Shown piece by piece: positions 1 to 8,734 of a DNA stretch of 64,000 nt; position 1 is the first letter of the stretch; each line of letters starts with the position of its first letter. Position numbers and translations under genes: made by a program. Below the pieces are notes generated by a model. It was given only the letters and a program-made list of their open reading frames with translations, did no database searches and was not told the DNA's origin. The DNA is from Alicyclobacillus mali (GTDB lineage: Bacteria; Bacillota; Bacilli; Alicyclobacillales; Alicyclobacillaceae): assembly GCF_017329565.1 (NCBI RefSeq), contig NZ_JAFMTT010000003.1, one strand, 5' to 3'.

Positions 1-248
1 CTGCGGAGCGCATCGTCGAAACGGCGAAACGCTCGGGGGCGAAGGTGTCTGGGCCTGTGCCGCTTCCGACGGATCGCGAGGTGTACACGATTCTGCGCGC
101 TCCTCACAAGTACAAGGATTCGCGGGAGCAGTTTGAGATTCGCACGCACAAGCGATTGATCGACATCCACAATCCGACGCCGCAGACGGTGGATGCGCTC
201 ATGCGCCTCGACCTGCCTTCGGGTGTGGACATCGAGATCAAGCTTTGA
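1..248 (+). CDS. rpsJ: 30S ribosomal protein S10 (5' truncated by window edge)
   Basis: The C-terminal part of S10 of the small subunit head, also the NusE transcription factor. The reading frame enters the window open (codons from base 3) and shows the S10 signatures GPVPLPT and the final DIEIKL. The start lies outside the window. It is the first gene of the S10 operon, 54 bases ahead of rplC. Confidence 0.97.
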   Translation, partial: AERIVETAKRSGAKVSGPVPLPTDREVYTILRAPHKYKDSREQFEIRTHKRLIDIHNPTPQTVDALMRLDLPSGVDIEIKL

Positions 249-302
249 TCATAGTGTGAAACGCGTGGATGCGTTGTAACGTGCGACGAGGAGGTGCACG
301 CT

Positions 303-938
303 TTGAAAGGAATTCTCGGGCGCAAGCTCGGCATGACGCAGGTCTTCACGGAGGACGGAGACGTTGTGCCGGTGACAGTGATTGAGGCAGGCCCGTGTGT
401 CGTGCTCCACAAGCGCGTCCTGGACAGGGATGGCTATGAGGCGATTCAGCTGGGCTTTGCGGACAAGAAGGCGAGTCGTGCGACGAAGCCGGAAGTTGGG
501 CACGCGGCGAAGGCCGGTACGGCCCCCAAGCGGTACATCCGTGAGATCCGCGGCGTGAACGTGGGAGACTACGAGGTTGGGCAACAGTTGAAGGCTGACA
601 TCTTTGCGCCTGGCGATATCGTGGATGTGACCGGCGTGTCGAAGGGCAAGGGCTTCGCGGGCCCCATTAAGCGCCACAATCAGCATCGCGGGCCGATGGC
701 GCACGGTTCGAAGTATCACCGCGGCGTGGGTTCGCTCGGATCCATCGCGCCAAACCGCACGTTCAAGGGTCAGACGATGGCGGGGCGCATGGGAGGCGAG
801 CGGGTGACCGTGCAGAACCTCGAGGTCGTCAAGGTCGATTCGGAGAAGAACGTCATTCTGATCAAAGGTTCGGTGCCGGGGCCTCGCAATTCGTTTGTGA
901 CTATCCGCTCGGCTGTGAAGCAGCTGGCTCAGCAGTGA
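303..938 (+). CDS. rplC: 50S ribosomal protein L3
   Basis: L3 is an early assembly protein near the peptidyl transferase centre. The protein begins MKGILGRKLGMTQ and carries the conserved GQTMAGRMGGERVT loop, over 211 residues, normal for the family. An upstream in-frame GTG at 294 overlaps the Shine-Dalgarno GAGGAGG (288-294). The TTG at 303 lies 8 bases beyond that site and gives the family's usual N-terminus, so TTG is chosen. Confidence 0.96.
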   Translation: MKGILGRKLGMTQVFTEDGDVVPVTVIEAGPCVVLHKRVLDRDGYEAIQLGFADKKASRATKPEVGHAAKAGTAPKRYIREIRGVNVGDYEVGQQLKADIFAPGDIVDVTGVSKGKGFAGPIKRHNQHRGPMAHGSKYHRGVGSLGSIAPNRTFKGQTMAGRMGGERVTVQNLEVVKVDSEKNVILIKGSVPGPRNSFVTIRSAVKQLAQQ

Positions 939-966
939 GGAGCCTGACTGAAAGGAGGAAGACGAC

Positions 967-1587
967 ATGCCGACAGTCGCTGTATTGAACACGGCCGGCC
1001 AGCAGGTGGGCGAGATCGAGCTGAACGAGAAGATCTTCGGTGCGCCGATCCGGCCGGATCTGATGCACATCGTGGTCCTGCAGTATCTCGCCGCTCGGCG
1101 CCGCGGGACGCACAAGACGAAGACGCGCTCGGAAGTTTCCGGCGGTGGCCGCAAGCCCTGGCGCCAAAAGGGTACGGGTCGTGCGCGCCAAGGCAGCATT
1201 CGCGCGCCGCAGTGGCGCGGAGGCGGCGTGGTGCATGGGCCGACGCCGCGGTCGTACGCGTTCAAGGTGCCGAAGAAGGTACGGCGCGCCGCGCTGTACA
1301 GCGCCCTCTCTTCCAAAGTGCAAGAGGGCAAGATTGTCGTGGTGGAAGGATTCGAGTTTGAACGCCCGAAGACGAAGGACATGGTCGGCGTCCTGCAAAA
1401 CTTGAATGTGGAGAAGGCGCTGATTGTGGACGGCGAAAAGAAGCGGCCGGTCTACCTCTCGGCGCGCAACGTTCCGAACGTGAAGTACATGGAGGCGGCG
1501 GGCCTCAATGTGTACGAACTCCTCCGTCACGACCATCTCGTGCTGACCAAGGACGCCGTTCAGAAGGTGGAGGAGGTGTTCGCCTGA
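967..1587 (+). CDS. rplD: 50S ribosomal protein L4
   Basis: L4 lines the exit tunnel and in some bacteria represses its own operon. The 206-residue protein has the long basic loop (GGGRKPWRQKGTGRARQG, about residues 59-76) that reaches into the tunnel. A strong AAGGAGGAAG site precedes the ATG. Its stop codon shares one base with the ATG of rplW, which suggests coupled translation. Confidence 0.97.
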   Translation: MPTVAVLNTAGQQVGEIELNEKIFGAPIRPDLMHIVVLQYLAARRRGTHKTKTRSEVSGGGRKPWRQKGTGRARQGSIRAPQWRGGGVVHGPTPRSYAFKVPKKVRRAALYSALSSKVQEGKIVVVEGFEFERPKTKDMVGVLQNLNVEKALIVDGEKKRPVYLSARNVPNVKYMEAAGLNVYELLRHDHLVLTKDAVQKVEEVFA

Positions 1588-1874
1588 TGGATCCGCGCGA
1601 TTTGATCAAGCGCCCGATTATCACGGAGCGCTCCACGGAATTGATGGAAGAGAACAAGTATGTGTTTGAGGTCGATCGCCGCGCGAACAAGGTTGAGATC
1701 CGTAAGGCGATTGAAAAGTTGTTCGACGTTCAGGTGGAGTCCGTGCACACCATGAATGTGCACGGCAAACAGAAGCGCGTGGGGAAGTTCGTCGGCCGCA
1801 CGCCGGACTGGAAGAAGGCTATTGTCAAACTGAAGCCCGGCTCGAAGACGATCGACTTCTTCGGCGAGTCGTGA
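1587..1874 (+). CDS. rplW: 50S ribosomal protein L23
   Basis: L23 sits at the tunnel exit and docks trigger factor, SRP and SecY. The 95-residue protein matches the family length, starts MDPRDLIKRPIITERS and has the KVEIRKAIEKLFDVQV core. It overlaps rplD by one base (TGATG), and the Shine-Dalgarno GGAGG lies inside the end of rplD. Confidence 0.97.
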   Translation: MDPRDLIKRPIITERSTELMEENKYVFEVDRRANKVEIRKAIEKLFDVQVESVHTMNVHGKQKRVGKFVGRTPDWKKAIVKLKPGSKTIDFFGES

Positions 1875-1904
1875 TGGTAGTCCACTGATAAGGAGGTCGT
1901 CTCG

Positions 1905-2735
1905 ATGGGGATTAAGAAGTATCGCCCGACTTCTCCCGGTCGCCGCTTCATGTCGGTCTCGACGTTCGACGAGATCACGACGGACCAACCGGAGAGGTCG
2001 CTGCTCGTCCCGCTGAAAAAGAAAGCGGGTCGCAACAATCAAGGCCGCATCACCGTGCGCCATCGGGGTGGCGGGCACAAGCGGATGTACCGCCTGATTG
2101 ACTTCAAGCGGAACAAGGATGGTGTGCCGGCGAAGGTCGCCACGATTGAGTACGACCCGAACCGGTCCGCCCGCATCGCGCTGCTTCACTATCTGGACGG
2201 CGAAAAGCGCTACATCCTGGCGCCGCACGGCCTGAAGGTGGGCGATGTGGTGATGAGCGGAGACGACGTCGATATTCGCGTCGGCAACGCGCTGCCGCTC
2301 CGCTCGATTCCTGTGGGTACCGTCATCCACAACATCGAGCTTCGCCCCGGCCACGGCGGCCAGCTGGCTCGCGCGGCGGGCGCAAGCGCGCAGCTCATGG
2401 CAAAAGAGGGCGACTACGCGCAAGTCCGTCTGGCATCGGGCGAGGTGCGCAAGATCCGCGTGGAATGCCGTGCGACCATTGGACAGGTCGGAAATCTGGA
2501 TCACGAAAACATCACACTCGGCAAGGCTGGGCGCAGCCGCTGGATCGGGCGCAGGCCCACGGTTCGCGGTTCTGCCATGAACCCGGTGGATCACCCGCAC
2601 GGCGGTGGCGAAGGCAAGGCGCCGATCGGCCGCAAGTCGCCGATGTCGCCGTGGGGCAAGCCGACGCTGGGTAAGAAGACCCGGAAGAAGAACCATCCGA
2701 CCGACAAGTACATTGTCCGCCGTCGGACGAAGTAA
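1905..2735 (+). CDS. rplB: 50S ribosomal protein L2
   Basis: L2 is needed for subunit joining and peptidyl transfer. The protein is 276 residues, begins MGIKKYRPTSPGRR and carries the C-terminal motif MNPVDHPHGGGEG containing the conserved histidine important for activity. An AAGGAGG site precedes the ATG. It sits in the standard place between rplW and rpsS. Confidence 0.98.
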   Translation: MGIKKYRPTSPGRRFMSVSTFDEITTDQPERSLLVPLKKKAGRNNQGRITVRHRGGGHKRMYRLIDFKRNKDGVPAKVATIEYDPNRSARIALLHYLDGEKRYILAPHGLKVGDVVMSGDDVDIRVGNALPLRSIPVGTVIHNIELRPGHGGQLARAAGASAQLMAKEGDYAQVRLASGEVRKIRVECRATIGQVGNLDHENITLGKAGRSRWIGRRPTVRGSAMNPVDHPHGGGEGKAPIGRKSPMSPWGKPTLGKKTRKKNHPTDKYIVRRRTK

Positions 2736-2774
2736 GGCGAAAGTTACGTTGACTTGGAAGGGAGGTCGTTCGCA

Positions 2775-3056
2775 GTGGCTCGTTCTTTGAAGAAGGGTCC
2801 GTTCTGTGACGCCCATCTCATGAAGAAGGTCGAGGCTCTGAACGCCTCGGGCGAGAAGAAGGTCATCAAGACGTGGTCTCGCCGCTCGACCATCTTTCCG
2901 CAATTCGTGGGGCACACGTTCGCGGTGCATGACGGACGCAAACACGTGCCGGTGTATGTGACGGAGGATATGGTCGGACATAAGCTGGGTGAGTTCGTTC
3001 CGACGCGGACATTCCGCGGTCACGCCGGAGATGAGAAGTCGTCGCGCTCGCGTTGA
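2775..3056 (+). CDS. rpsS: 30S ribosomal protein S19
   Basis: S19 is in the head of the small subunit near the A-site tRNA. The start chosen is GTG at 2775, about 10 bases after GGAAGGGAGG, giving MARSLKKGPF and 93 residues. An earlier in-frame TTG (2754) sits on the Shine-Dalgarno region and is unlikely. Conserved VGHKLGEFVPTRTFRGH is present near the C-terminus. Confidence 0.97.
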   Translation: MARSLKKGPFCDAHLMKKVEALNASGEKKVIKTWSRRSTIFPQFVGHTFAVHDGRKHVPVYVTEDMVGHKLGEFVPTRTFRGHAGDEKSSRSR

Positions 3057-3117
3057 CGTGATGGGAGCATGCTGGGGTGGCTGGTAGAGGCCAGCCCCAA
3101 ACGAAGGAGGTCGTGTC

Positions 3118-3474
3118 ATGGCATCGACGCAGTCGGAAACGCGGACGGCTCGCGCGGTTGCGCGTTACCTGCGGATCGCGCCGCGGAAAGCTCGCCTGGT
3201 GGTCGACTTGGTGCGCGGCAAGAACGTGCAGGAGGCGCTCGCCATCCTGAAGTTTACTCCGCGGGGCGCGTCGCCGTTGGTCGAAAAAGTGCTGCGCTCT
3301 GCAATCGCAAACGCAGAAAACAATCACAACATGGACGTGGATAGGCTGTACGTCAAGGAAATCTACGTGGACGAGGGACCGACGCTGAAGCGCTGGCATC
3401 CCCGCGCGCAAGGCCGTGCCTTCAGCATTTTCAAGCGCACGAGCCATATCACCGTCGTGGTGGCGGAACGGTAA
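3118..3474 (+). CDS. rplV: 50S ribosomal protein L22
   Basis: L22 lines the exit tunnel, and its beta-hairpin is where macrolide-resistance changes fall. It is 118 residues, with KARLVVDLVRGK near the start and LKRWHPRAQGRAFSI in the hairpin region. AAGGAGG precedes the ATG. The 61-base gap after rpsS is the longest in the S10 segment and shows no clear signal. Confidence 0.97.
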   Translation: MASTQSETRTARAVARYLRIAPRKARLVVDLVRGKNVQEALAILKFTPRGASPLVEKVLRSAIANAENNHNMDVDRLYVKEIYVDEGPTLKRWHPRAQGRAFSIFKRTSHITVVVAER

Positions 3475-3489
3475 GGAGGGATTGCCTGC

Positions 3490-4170
3490 ATGGGGCAAAA
3501 AGTCAACCCAATCGGCCTTCGCATTGGGATCATCCGTGACTGGGAAGCGAAATGGTACGCCAACAAGAAGGACTATCAGGACCTCCTTCACGAGGACCTG
3601 AAGATCCGCAACTATGTCATGCATCGCCTGAAGGATGCCGCCGTGAGTTCGGTCGAGATCGAGCGCGCCGCGAATCGGATCAACGTGACGATTCACACGG
3701 CGAAACCCGGCATGGTGATCGGCAAGGGTGGCCAGGAAGTCGACGCCCTGCGCAACGAGCTGAACAAGCTGACGGCGAAGCGCGTTCACATCTCCATCTC
3801 GGAGATCAAGCAACCGGATCTGTGCGCGAAGCTGGTGGCGGAGAGCATTGCGCAACAGCTTGAACGGCGCGTGGCATTTCGCCGTGCGATGAAGCAGGCC
3901 ATCCAGCGTTCGATGCGCGCTGGCGCAAAGGGCGTGCGCGTGCAGGTGTCCGGCCGGTTGGGCGGCGCTGAAATTGCCCGCACGGAGGGCTACGTGGAGG
4001 GCACGGTTCCTCTGCAGACGCTTCGGGCGGATATCGATTACGCGCTCGCCGAGGCGCACACGACGTACGGACGGATCGGCGTGAAAGTATGGATTTACCG
4101 GGGAGAAGTGTTGCCGAAGCGGAAGAACACCCAGGCGGAGGCGGCTTCCGAAGCGGTTCAGGGAGGTTGA
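3490..4170 (+). CDS. rpsC: 30S ribosomal protein S3
   Basis: S3 forms part of the mRNA entry tunnel and its helicase activity. The 226-residue protein has the N-terminal GQKVNPIGLRIG signature, a KH domain with the GMVIGKGG loop at about residues 75-82, and a basic C-terminal domain. It lies 15 bases after rplV with a GGAGGG site. Confidence 0.98.
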   Translation: MGQKVNPIGLRIGIIRDWEAKWYANKKDYQDLLHEDLKIRNYVMHRLKDAAVSSVEIERAANRINVTIHTAKPGMVIGKGGQEVDALRNELNKLTAKRVHISISEIKQPDLCAKLVAESIAQQLERRVAFRRAMKQAIQRSMRAGAKGVRVQVSGRLGGAEIARTEGYVEGTVPLQTLRADIDYALAEAHTTYGRIGVKVWIYRGEVLPKRKNTQAEAASEAVQGG

Positions 4171-4176
4171 TGGACC

Positions 4177-4614
4177 ATGTTGATGCCAAAGCGCGTGAAG
4201 TACCGCAAGGAGCATCGCGGTCGCATGAAGGGGCGCGCGAAGGGCGGACAGACGGTCGCGTTTGGCGAGTACGGGTTGGTGGCGCTTGAGCCCGCCTGGG
4301 TGACGAACCGGCAGATTGAAGCCGCCCGTATTGCGATGACGCGCTACATGCGCCGCGGTGGCAAGGTGTGGATTAAGATCTTCCCGTCCAAGCCTGTGAC
4401 GAAGAAGCCTGCCGAGACCCGTATGGGTAGCGGTAAGGGTTCGCCGGAGATGTGGGTTGCGGTTGTGAAGCCGGGCCGCGTGTTGTTCGAAGTGGCCGGC
4501 GTGAGCGAAGAGGTTGCGCGTGAAGCGATGCGCCTTGCTGCGCACAAGCTGCCGATCAAGTGCAAGTTTGTGACTCGTGAAGAAGTGGGTGGTGACGCGA
4601 ATGAAGGCAACTGA
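4177..4614 (+). CDS. rplP: 50S ribosomal protein L16
   Basis: L16 organises the A-site finger and is added late in assembly. The protein (145 residues) begins MLMPKRVKYRKEHRG and has the MGSGKGSPEMWVAVV motif. Its 3' end overlaps the start of rpmC by 14 bases, implying translational coupling. Confidence 0.97.
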   Translation: MLMPKRVKYRKEHRGRMKGRAKGGQTVAFGEYGLVALEPAWVTNRQIEAARIAMTRYMRRGGKVWIKIFPSKPVTKKPAETRMGSGKGSPEMWVAVVKPGRVLFEVAGVSEEVAREAMRLAAHKLPIKCKFVTREEVGGDANEGN

Positions 4615-4798
4615 GCTTCGGAGTCTGAGTGACGAGGAGCTGAAGGCCCGGATCGATGGGCTGAAGGACGAGTTGTTCAACCTCCGCTTCCAACTCGCTA
4701 CGGGTCAATTGGAGAATCCTATGCGCATTCGGCAGGTTCGCAAGGATATCGCGCGCGCGAAGACGATCCTGCGTCAACGCGAGTTGGGTATCGGTTAA
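4601..4798 (+). CDS. rpmC: 50S ribosomal protein L29
   Basis: L29 is a small helical protein at the tunnel exit beside L23. ATG at 4601 gives MKATELRSLSDEEL, the normal family N-terminus, and 65 residues. A longer in-frame start at 4577 would add eight non-conserved residues. It overlaps the end of rplP by 14 bases. Confidence 0.95.
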   Translation: MKATELRSLSDEELKARIDGLKDELFNLRFQLATGQLENPMRIRQVRKDIARAKTILRQRELGIG

Positions 4799-4815
4799 GA
4801 GAGGAGGTTCTTTGT

Positions 4816-5085
4816 ATGGCTGAGAATGAGCGCAATCAACGCAAGGTTCGCGTCGGCAAGGTCGTGAGCGACAAGATGGATAAGACCATTGTCGTCGCCG
4901 TCGAGGAGCACGTGATGCACCCGCTCTACGCGAAGACGGTCCGTCGCACGAAGAAGTTCAAGGCGCACGACGAACATAACGAGGCGAAAATCGGGGACAT
5001 CGTGCGGATTATGGAGACTCGGCCGCTCAGCAAGGAGAAGCGCTGGCGCCTGGTCGAGATCGTGGAGCGGGCCGAGATCGTTTGA
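4816..5085 (+). CDS. rpsQ: 30S ribosomal protein S17
   Basis: S17 is a primary 16S rRNA binder with an OB fold. The 89-residue protein shows GKVVSDKMDKTIVV and the KTVRRTKKFKAHDE strand typical of the family. GAGGAGG precedes the ATG; it follows rpmC by 17 bases. Confidence 0.97.
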   Translation: MAENERNQRKVRVGKVVSDKMDKTIVVAVEEHVMHPLYAKTVRRTKKFKAHDEHNEAKIGDIVRIMETRPLSKEKRWRLVEIVERAEIV

Positions 5086-5116
5086 TTTGGCTGCCTGTTG
5101 AAGGGAGGATACGGCG

Positions 5117-5485
5117 ATGATTCAACCGCAAACGCGGCTCGTGGTTGCGGACAACTCGGGCGCGAAGGAGATCATGTGCTTCCGCGTGCTCGGCGGTTCG
5201 AACCGAAAATACGCGAACATCGGCGACGTGATCGTGGCGTCCGTCAAGAGTGCAACACCCGGTGGCGTTGTCAAGAAGGGCGACGTCGTGAAGGCCGTCA
5301 TCGTGCGGAGCAAGCGCGGCATTCGCCGCAATGACGGCTCGTACATCCGGTTCGACGAGAACGCGGCTGTCATCATCCGCGAAGACAAGAGCCCTCGCGG
5401 AACGCGCATCTTTGGGCCGGTTGCGCGTGAGCTGCGCGATCGCGACTTCATGAAAATCATCTCGTTGGCACCCGAGGTGCTGTGA
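5117..5485 (+). CDS. rplN: 50S ribosomal protein L14
   Basis: L14 lies at the subunit interface and contacts RsfS and translation factors. The protein is 122 residues, begins MIQPQTRLVVADNSGAKE and ends FMKIISLAPEVL, as expected. AAGGGAGG lies upstream of the ATG. It is the first gene of the spc segment in the usual order. Confidence 0.98.
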   Translation: MIQPQTRLVVADNSGAKEIMCFRVLGGSNRKYANIGDVIVASVKSATPGGVVKKGDVVKAVIVRSKRGIRRNDGSYIRFDENAAVIIREDKSPRGTRIFGPVARELRDRDFMKIISLAPEVL

Positions 5486-5514
5486 CTGGAAGAGCGCGAG
5501 GAGGGGGTGTGACC

Positions 5515-5835
5515 GTGCCAAAGCTGCGTGTGAAGACCGGCGATAAGGTGGTCGTGATCGCAGGTAAGGACAAGTCGAAGCAGGGGCGGATCCTGAAGGT
5601 GTATCCGAAGGAAGGCCGTGTGGTGGTCGAGGGCGTGAACGTCGTGAAGCGCCACACGAAGCCGAATCCACAGCACCCCGAGGGCGGGATTGTGGAGAAA
5701 GAGGCCCCCATTCACGTGTCGAACGTGATGATTGTGGATCCGAAGACGGGCGAGCCCACGCGCGTGGGATACAAATTCCTCGAGGACGGGCGCAAGGTCC
5801 GGTACGCGAAAAAGTCTGGCGAAATCCTTGACTGA
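5515..5835 (+). CDS. rplX: 50S ribosomal protein L24
   Basis: L24 is an assembly initiator with a KOW fold. It has KTGDKVVVIAGKDKSKQGRI near the N-terminus and the GGIVEKEAPIHVSNV segment. Several in-frame starts exist (5482, 5509, 5515). GTG at 5515 lies about 10 bases after GAGGAGG and gives MPKLRVKTGDK (106 residues), close to the family length, so it is preferred. Confidence 0.95.
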   Translation: MPKLRVKTGDKVVVIAGKDKSKQGRILKVYPKEGRVVVEGVNVVKRHTKPNPQHPEGGIVEKEAPIHVSNVMIVDPKTGEPTRVGYKFLEDGRKVRYAKKSGEILD

Positions 5836-5862
5836 GTAGCCAGGTGAAAGGAGGGAACAGCG

Positions 5863-6402
5863 TTGGCTCGTTTGTTGGAAAAGTACCGGAATCAGGTGGT
5901 TCCGGCATTGATGAAGCAGTTCGAGTACAAAAATGCGATGCAGGTTCCGCGGCTCGAGAAGATCGTGATCAACATGGGCCTCGGCGAGGCGACGCAGAAC
6001 CCGAAGGTGATTGACGCGGCGGTGGAAGACCTGCGCGCCATCTCGGGCCAGCAGCCTGTGGTCACGCGGGCGAAGAAGTCCATCGCAGGTTTTCGCCTGC
6101 GGCAGGGTATGCCCATCGGCGTGAAAGTCACGCTCCGGGGCGAGAGGATGTATCACTTCCTGGATAAGCTGATGAATCTCGCGCTTCCGCGCGTTCGTGA
6201 CTTCCGCGGAGTGTCGCCGCGCTCGTTCGACGGCCGGGGGAACTACACGCTGGGTCTGCGCGAGCAGCTGATTTTCCCCGAGATCGACTACGACAAGATC
6301 GACAAGGTCCGCGGCCTGGAGGTCGTGGTGGTCACCACCGCGAAGACGGACGAAGAAGCGCGGGCGCTTTTGACCGAGCTGGGAATGCCGTTCCGCCAGT
6401 AA
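5863..6402 (+). CDS. rplE: 50S ribosomal protein L5
   Basis: L5 is part of the central protuberance and binds 5S rRNA. The 179-residue protein starts from TTG after AAAGGAGGG. It carries KIVINMGLGEA, KKSIAGFRLRQGMPIG and the C-terminal FPEIDYDKID motif, all standard. Confidence 0.97.
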   Translation: MARLLEKYRNQVVPALMKQFEYKNAMQVPRLEKIVINMGLGEATQNPKVIDAAVEDLRAISGQQPVVTRAKKSIAGFRLRQGMPIGVKVTLRGERMYHFLDKLMNLALPRVRDFRGVSPRSFDGRGNYTLGLREQLIFPEIDYDKIDKVRGLEVVVVTTAKTDEEARALLTELGMPFRQ

Positions 6403-6421
6403 TGGAAAGGGAGGTCCTACG

Positions 6422-6607
6422 GTGGCCAAGAAATCGATGATTATCAAGGCGCAGCGGAAGCCGAAGTTCAGCACTCGCGCGTACACGCGCTGCCGCATCT
6501 GCGGTCGGCCGCACTCCGTGTACCGCAAGTTCGGCGTGTGCCGCATCTGCTTCCGCGAGCTGGCATACAAGGGACAGCTGCCGGGCGTCAAGAAGGCCAG
6601 TTGGTAA
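6422..6607 (+). CDS. rpsN: 30S ribosomal protein S14, zinc type
   Basis: S14 stabilises the head of the small subunit. This is the 61-residue zinc form, with two CxxC pairs (CRICGRPH and CRICFRE) forming a zinc site, as in the type-Z gene of Bacillus. GTG start after GGGAGG. Its position between rplE and rpsH is the usual one. Confidence 0.97.
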   Translation: MAKKSMIIKAQRKPKFSTRAYTRCRICGRPHSVYRKFGVCRICFRELAYKGQLPGVKKASW

Positions 6608-6634
6608 TCGGGAAGTGGAAGGAGGCGAGCTCGC

Positions 6635-7030
6635 ATGATGACGGATCCGATTGCAGATATGCTCACGCGCATTCGCAACGCGAACCTCGTTCGCCATGAG
6701 AAGGTGGAGGTTCCGGCTTCGAAGGTGAAGCGCGCGATCGCGGAGATTTTGAAGAACGAAGGCTACATCCGGGATGCGGAGTACATCCAGGACGGCCCGC
6801 AGGGCACCATTCGCCTGTTTCTCAAGTACGGCAAAAACAATGAGCGCGTGATCACCGGGGTGAAGCGCATTTCGAAGCCCGGGCGCCGCGTGTACGTGGG
6901 CCACGAGGACCTGCCGCGTGTGCTCGGTGGACTCGGCATCGCGATTATCTCGACGTCGAAGGGCATTATGACGGATCGCGAGGCGCGCAGGCAGGGTGTC
7001 GGCGGCGAGGTTATTTGCTACGTCTGGTAA
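6635..7030 (+). CDS. rpsH: 30S ribosomal protein S8
   Basis: S8 is a primary 16S rRNA binder and in E. coli represses the spc operon. Length is 131 residues, with DPIADMLTRIRNANL at the N-terminus and STSKGIMTDREAR near the C-terminus. Tandem ATG codons (6635, 6638) follow GGAAGGAGG; either could be used. Confidence 0.97.
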   Translation: MMTDPIADMLTRIRNANLVRHEKVEVPASKVKRAIAEILKNEGYIRDAEYIQDGPQGTIRLFLKYGKNNERVITGVKRISKPGRRVYVGHEDLPRVLGGLGIAIISTSKGIMTDREARRQGVGGEVICYVW

Positions 7031-7055
7031 GTCGGGACGACGGGAGGTGTCATGA

Positions 7056-7595
7056 ATGTCTCGTATTGGTCGCAAGCCGATCCCGATCCCGGCAGGGGTT
7101 GAGGTGTCGGTCAACGCCGGGGAAGTGACGGTGAAAGGGCCGAAAGGCCAACTTGCTCGCCGTATCCATCCTGACATGAAGGTCATCGTGCAGGACAACC
7201 AGGTGGTCGTGGAGCGCCCGTCGGATGAGAAGGTGCATCGTGCGCTGCACGGCACGACGCGGAGCGTCATCGCCAACATGGTTGAGGGCGTGACGAATGG
7301 GTACGCGAAGAATCTCGAGCTGGTTGGCGTGGGTTACCGCGCCACAAAGCAGGGGAACAAGGTGACCCTGTCGGTCGGCTTCTCGCATCCGGTGGAGTTG
7401 CCGCAGACGGAAGGCATTGAGCTGGAAGTGCCCGCGCAGAACAGGATCGTCGTGCGTGGCATCGACAAGGAGCTCGTCGGCATCTACGCTGCGAAGGTCA
7501 GGTCCATCAGGCCGCCCGAGCCGTATAAGGGCAAGGGCATTCGTTATGAAGGGGAAAACGTGCGGCGCAAGATCGGCAAGACCGGTAAGAAGTGA
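7056..7595 (+). CDS. rplF: 50S ribosomal protein L6
   Basis: L6 is near the sarcin-ricin loop and supports factor binding. The 179-residue protein begins MSRIGRKPIPIPAGV and has the C-terminal signature PPEPYKGKGIRYEGE. It follows rpsH by 25 bases. Confidence 0.98.
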   Translation: MSRIGRKPIPIPAGVEVSVNAGEVTVKGPKGQLARRIHPDMKVIVQDNQVVVERPSDEKVHRALHGTTRSVIANMVEGVTNGYAKNLELVGVGYRATKQGNKVTLSVGFSHPVELPQTEGIELEVPAQNRIVVRGIDKELVGIYAAKVRSIRPPEPYKGKGIRYEGENVRRKIGKTGKK

Positions 7596-7634
7596 TGCCG
7601 GCGGTTGTGCCGCTTGAGCAAAGGAGTGAACAGC

Positions 7635-7994
7635 GTGATTACCAAGGCAAACCGCAACGAAGCGCGCAAACGGCGTCACGTGCGGGTTCGGTCGAAGGTG
7701 TTCGGAACGCCCGAGCGGCCGCGACTGAACGTGTTCCGGTCCAATAAGCACATCTATGCTCAACTCATCGATGACACCGTGGGACACACGATTACGGCCG
7801 CATCGAGTCTGGAAAATGGCTTTGAGGGCAACGGCGGGAACGTGGAAGGGGCGCGTCAGGTGGGGCGCCTGATCGCCGAGCGTGCACTTGCGAAGGGATA
7901 CAAGAAGGTCGTGTTCGATCGCGGCGGTTACCTGTACCATGGTCGTGTTCAGGCGCTTGCGGATGCCGCCCGTGAAGCGGGGCTCGATTTCTAA
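7635..7994 (+). CDS. rplR: 50S ribosomal protein L18
   Basis: L18 binds 5S rRNA in the central protuberance. GTG at 7635 sits after AAAGGAGTG and gives MITKANRNEARKRRH, 119 residues, which is the normal size. The in-frame TTG at 7605 would add ten residues ahead of the ribosome site and is rejected. C-terminal RGGYLYHGRVQALADAAREAGL is conserved. Confidence 0.96.
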   Translation: MITKANRNEARKRRHVRVRSKVFGTPERPRLNVFRSNKHIYAQLIDDTVGHTITAASSLENGFEGNGGNVEGARQVGRLIAERALAKGYKKVVFDRGGYLYHGRVQALADAAREAGLDF

Positions 7995-8018
7995 TCCGAC
8001 AGAGAGGAAGGTGTGCAC

Positions 8019-8513
8019 GTGCGCATTGACCCGAATCAATTGGAGTTGACGGAGCGCGTCGTCCATGTGAATCGCGTGGCGAAGGTCGTGAAGGGCGGCC
8101 GGCGCTTCTCGTTCTCGGCGCTCGTGGTGGTCGGCGACGGTCACGGTCGTGTGGGTGCGGGCCTCGGCAAGGCACAGGAGGTGCCGGATGCGATTCGCAA
8201 AGGCATTGAGGACGCGAAGAAGCATCTGATCGAGGTTCCCCTTCGAAAGACGACCATTCCGCACGAAGCGTTGGGCCACTTTGGCGCAGGCAAGGTGCTG
8301 GTGAAGCCGGCTCCGGAAGGTAGCGGCGTGATCGCCGGCGGCCCTGTTCGCGCTGTGCTCGAGTTGGCAGGGATTAAGGACATCGTGACGAAGTCACTCG
8401 GGTCCAACAACCCCATCAACATGGTGCACGCGACCATCGATGCGCTGAAGCAGCTGAAGCGGCCGGAGGAAGTCGCGCGGCTTCGCGGAAAGTCGCTTGA
8501 AGAGATTCTGTGA
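8019..8513 (+). CDS. rpsE: 30S ribosomal protein S5
   Basis: S5 takes part in decoding fidelity and mRNA unwinding. The protein shows LELTERVVHVNRVAKVVKGGRRF and the GRVGAGLGKAQEVPDAI motif. GTG codons at 8013 and 8019 are possible. AGGAAGG (8004-8010) is better spaced for 8019, giving MRIDPNQLEL (164 residues), as in Bacillus. Confidence 0.96.
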   Translation: MRIDPNQLELTERVVHVNRVAKVVKGGRRFSFSALVVVGDGHGRVGAGLGKAQEVPDAIRKGIEDAKKHLIEVPLRKTTIPHEALGHFGAGKVLVKPAPEGSGVIAGGPVRAVLELAGIKDIVTKSLGSNNPINMVHATIDALKQLKRPEEVARLRGKSLEEIL

Positions 8514-8529
8514 AGAGGAGGCGTACACG

Positions 8530-8718
8530 GTGGCGAAGAAGCTCGCAATTCGGCTCGTTCATAGCCCCAACGGACGCCAACCCGTGCAGCGCAAAACGGC
8601 CGCGGCACTAGGGTTCCGCAAGTTGTATCAGACGGTCGTGCGGGAAGACACGCCGGTGATTCGCGGCATGGTGAACCGCATTCGCCATCTGGTTGAAGTG
8701 TCAGAGGTCGACGAGTGA
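8530..8718 (+). CDS. rpmD: 50S ribosomal protein L30
   Basis: L30 is a small protein of the large subunit. GTG at 8530 follows AAGAGGAGG (8513-8521) and gives MAKKLAIRLVHSPNG and 62 residues. The longer frame from 8497 reads back into rpsE. The conserved PVIRGMVNRIRHLV helix is present. Confidence 0.95.
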   Translation: MAKKLAIRLVHSPNGRQPVQRKTAAALGFRKLYQTVVREDTPVIRGMVNRIRHLVEVSEVDE

Positions 8719-8734
8719 GAGGGAGGTGTGACGG

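Noticed and set aside
1560..4680. Long minus-strand frames (519 and 604 codons) across ribosomal genes
   Set aside because: They are mirror frames of GC-rich ribosomal genes, with Arg/His-rich translations and no domain; the plus strand is certain.
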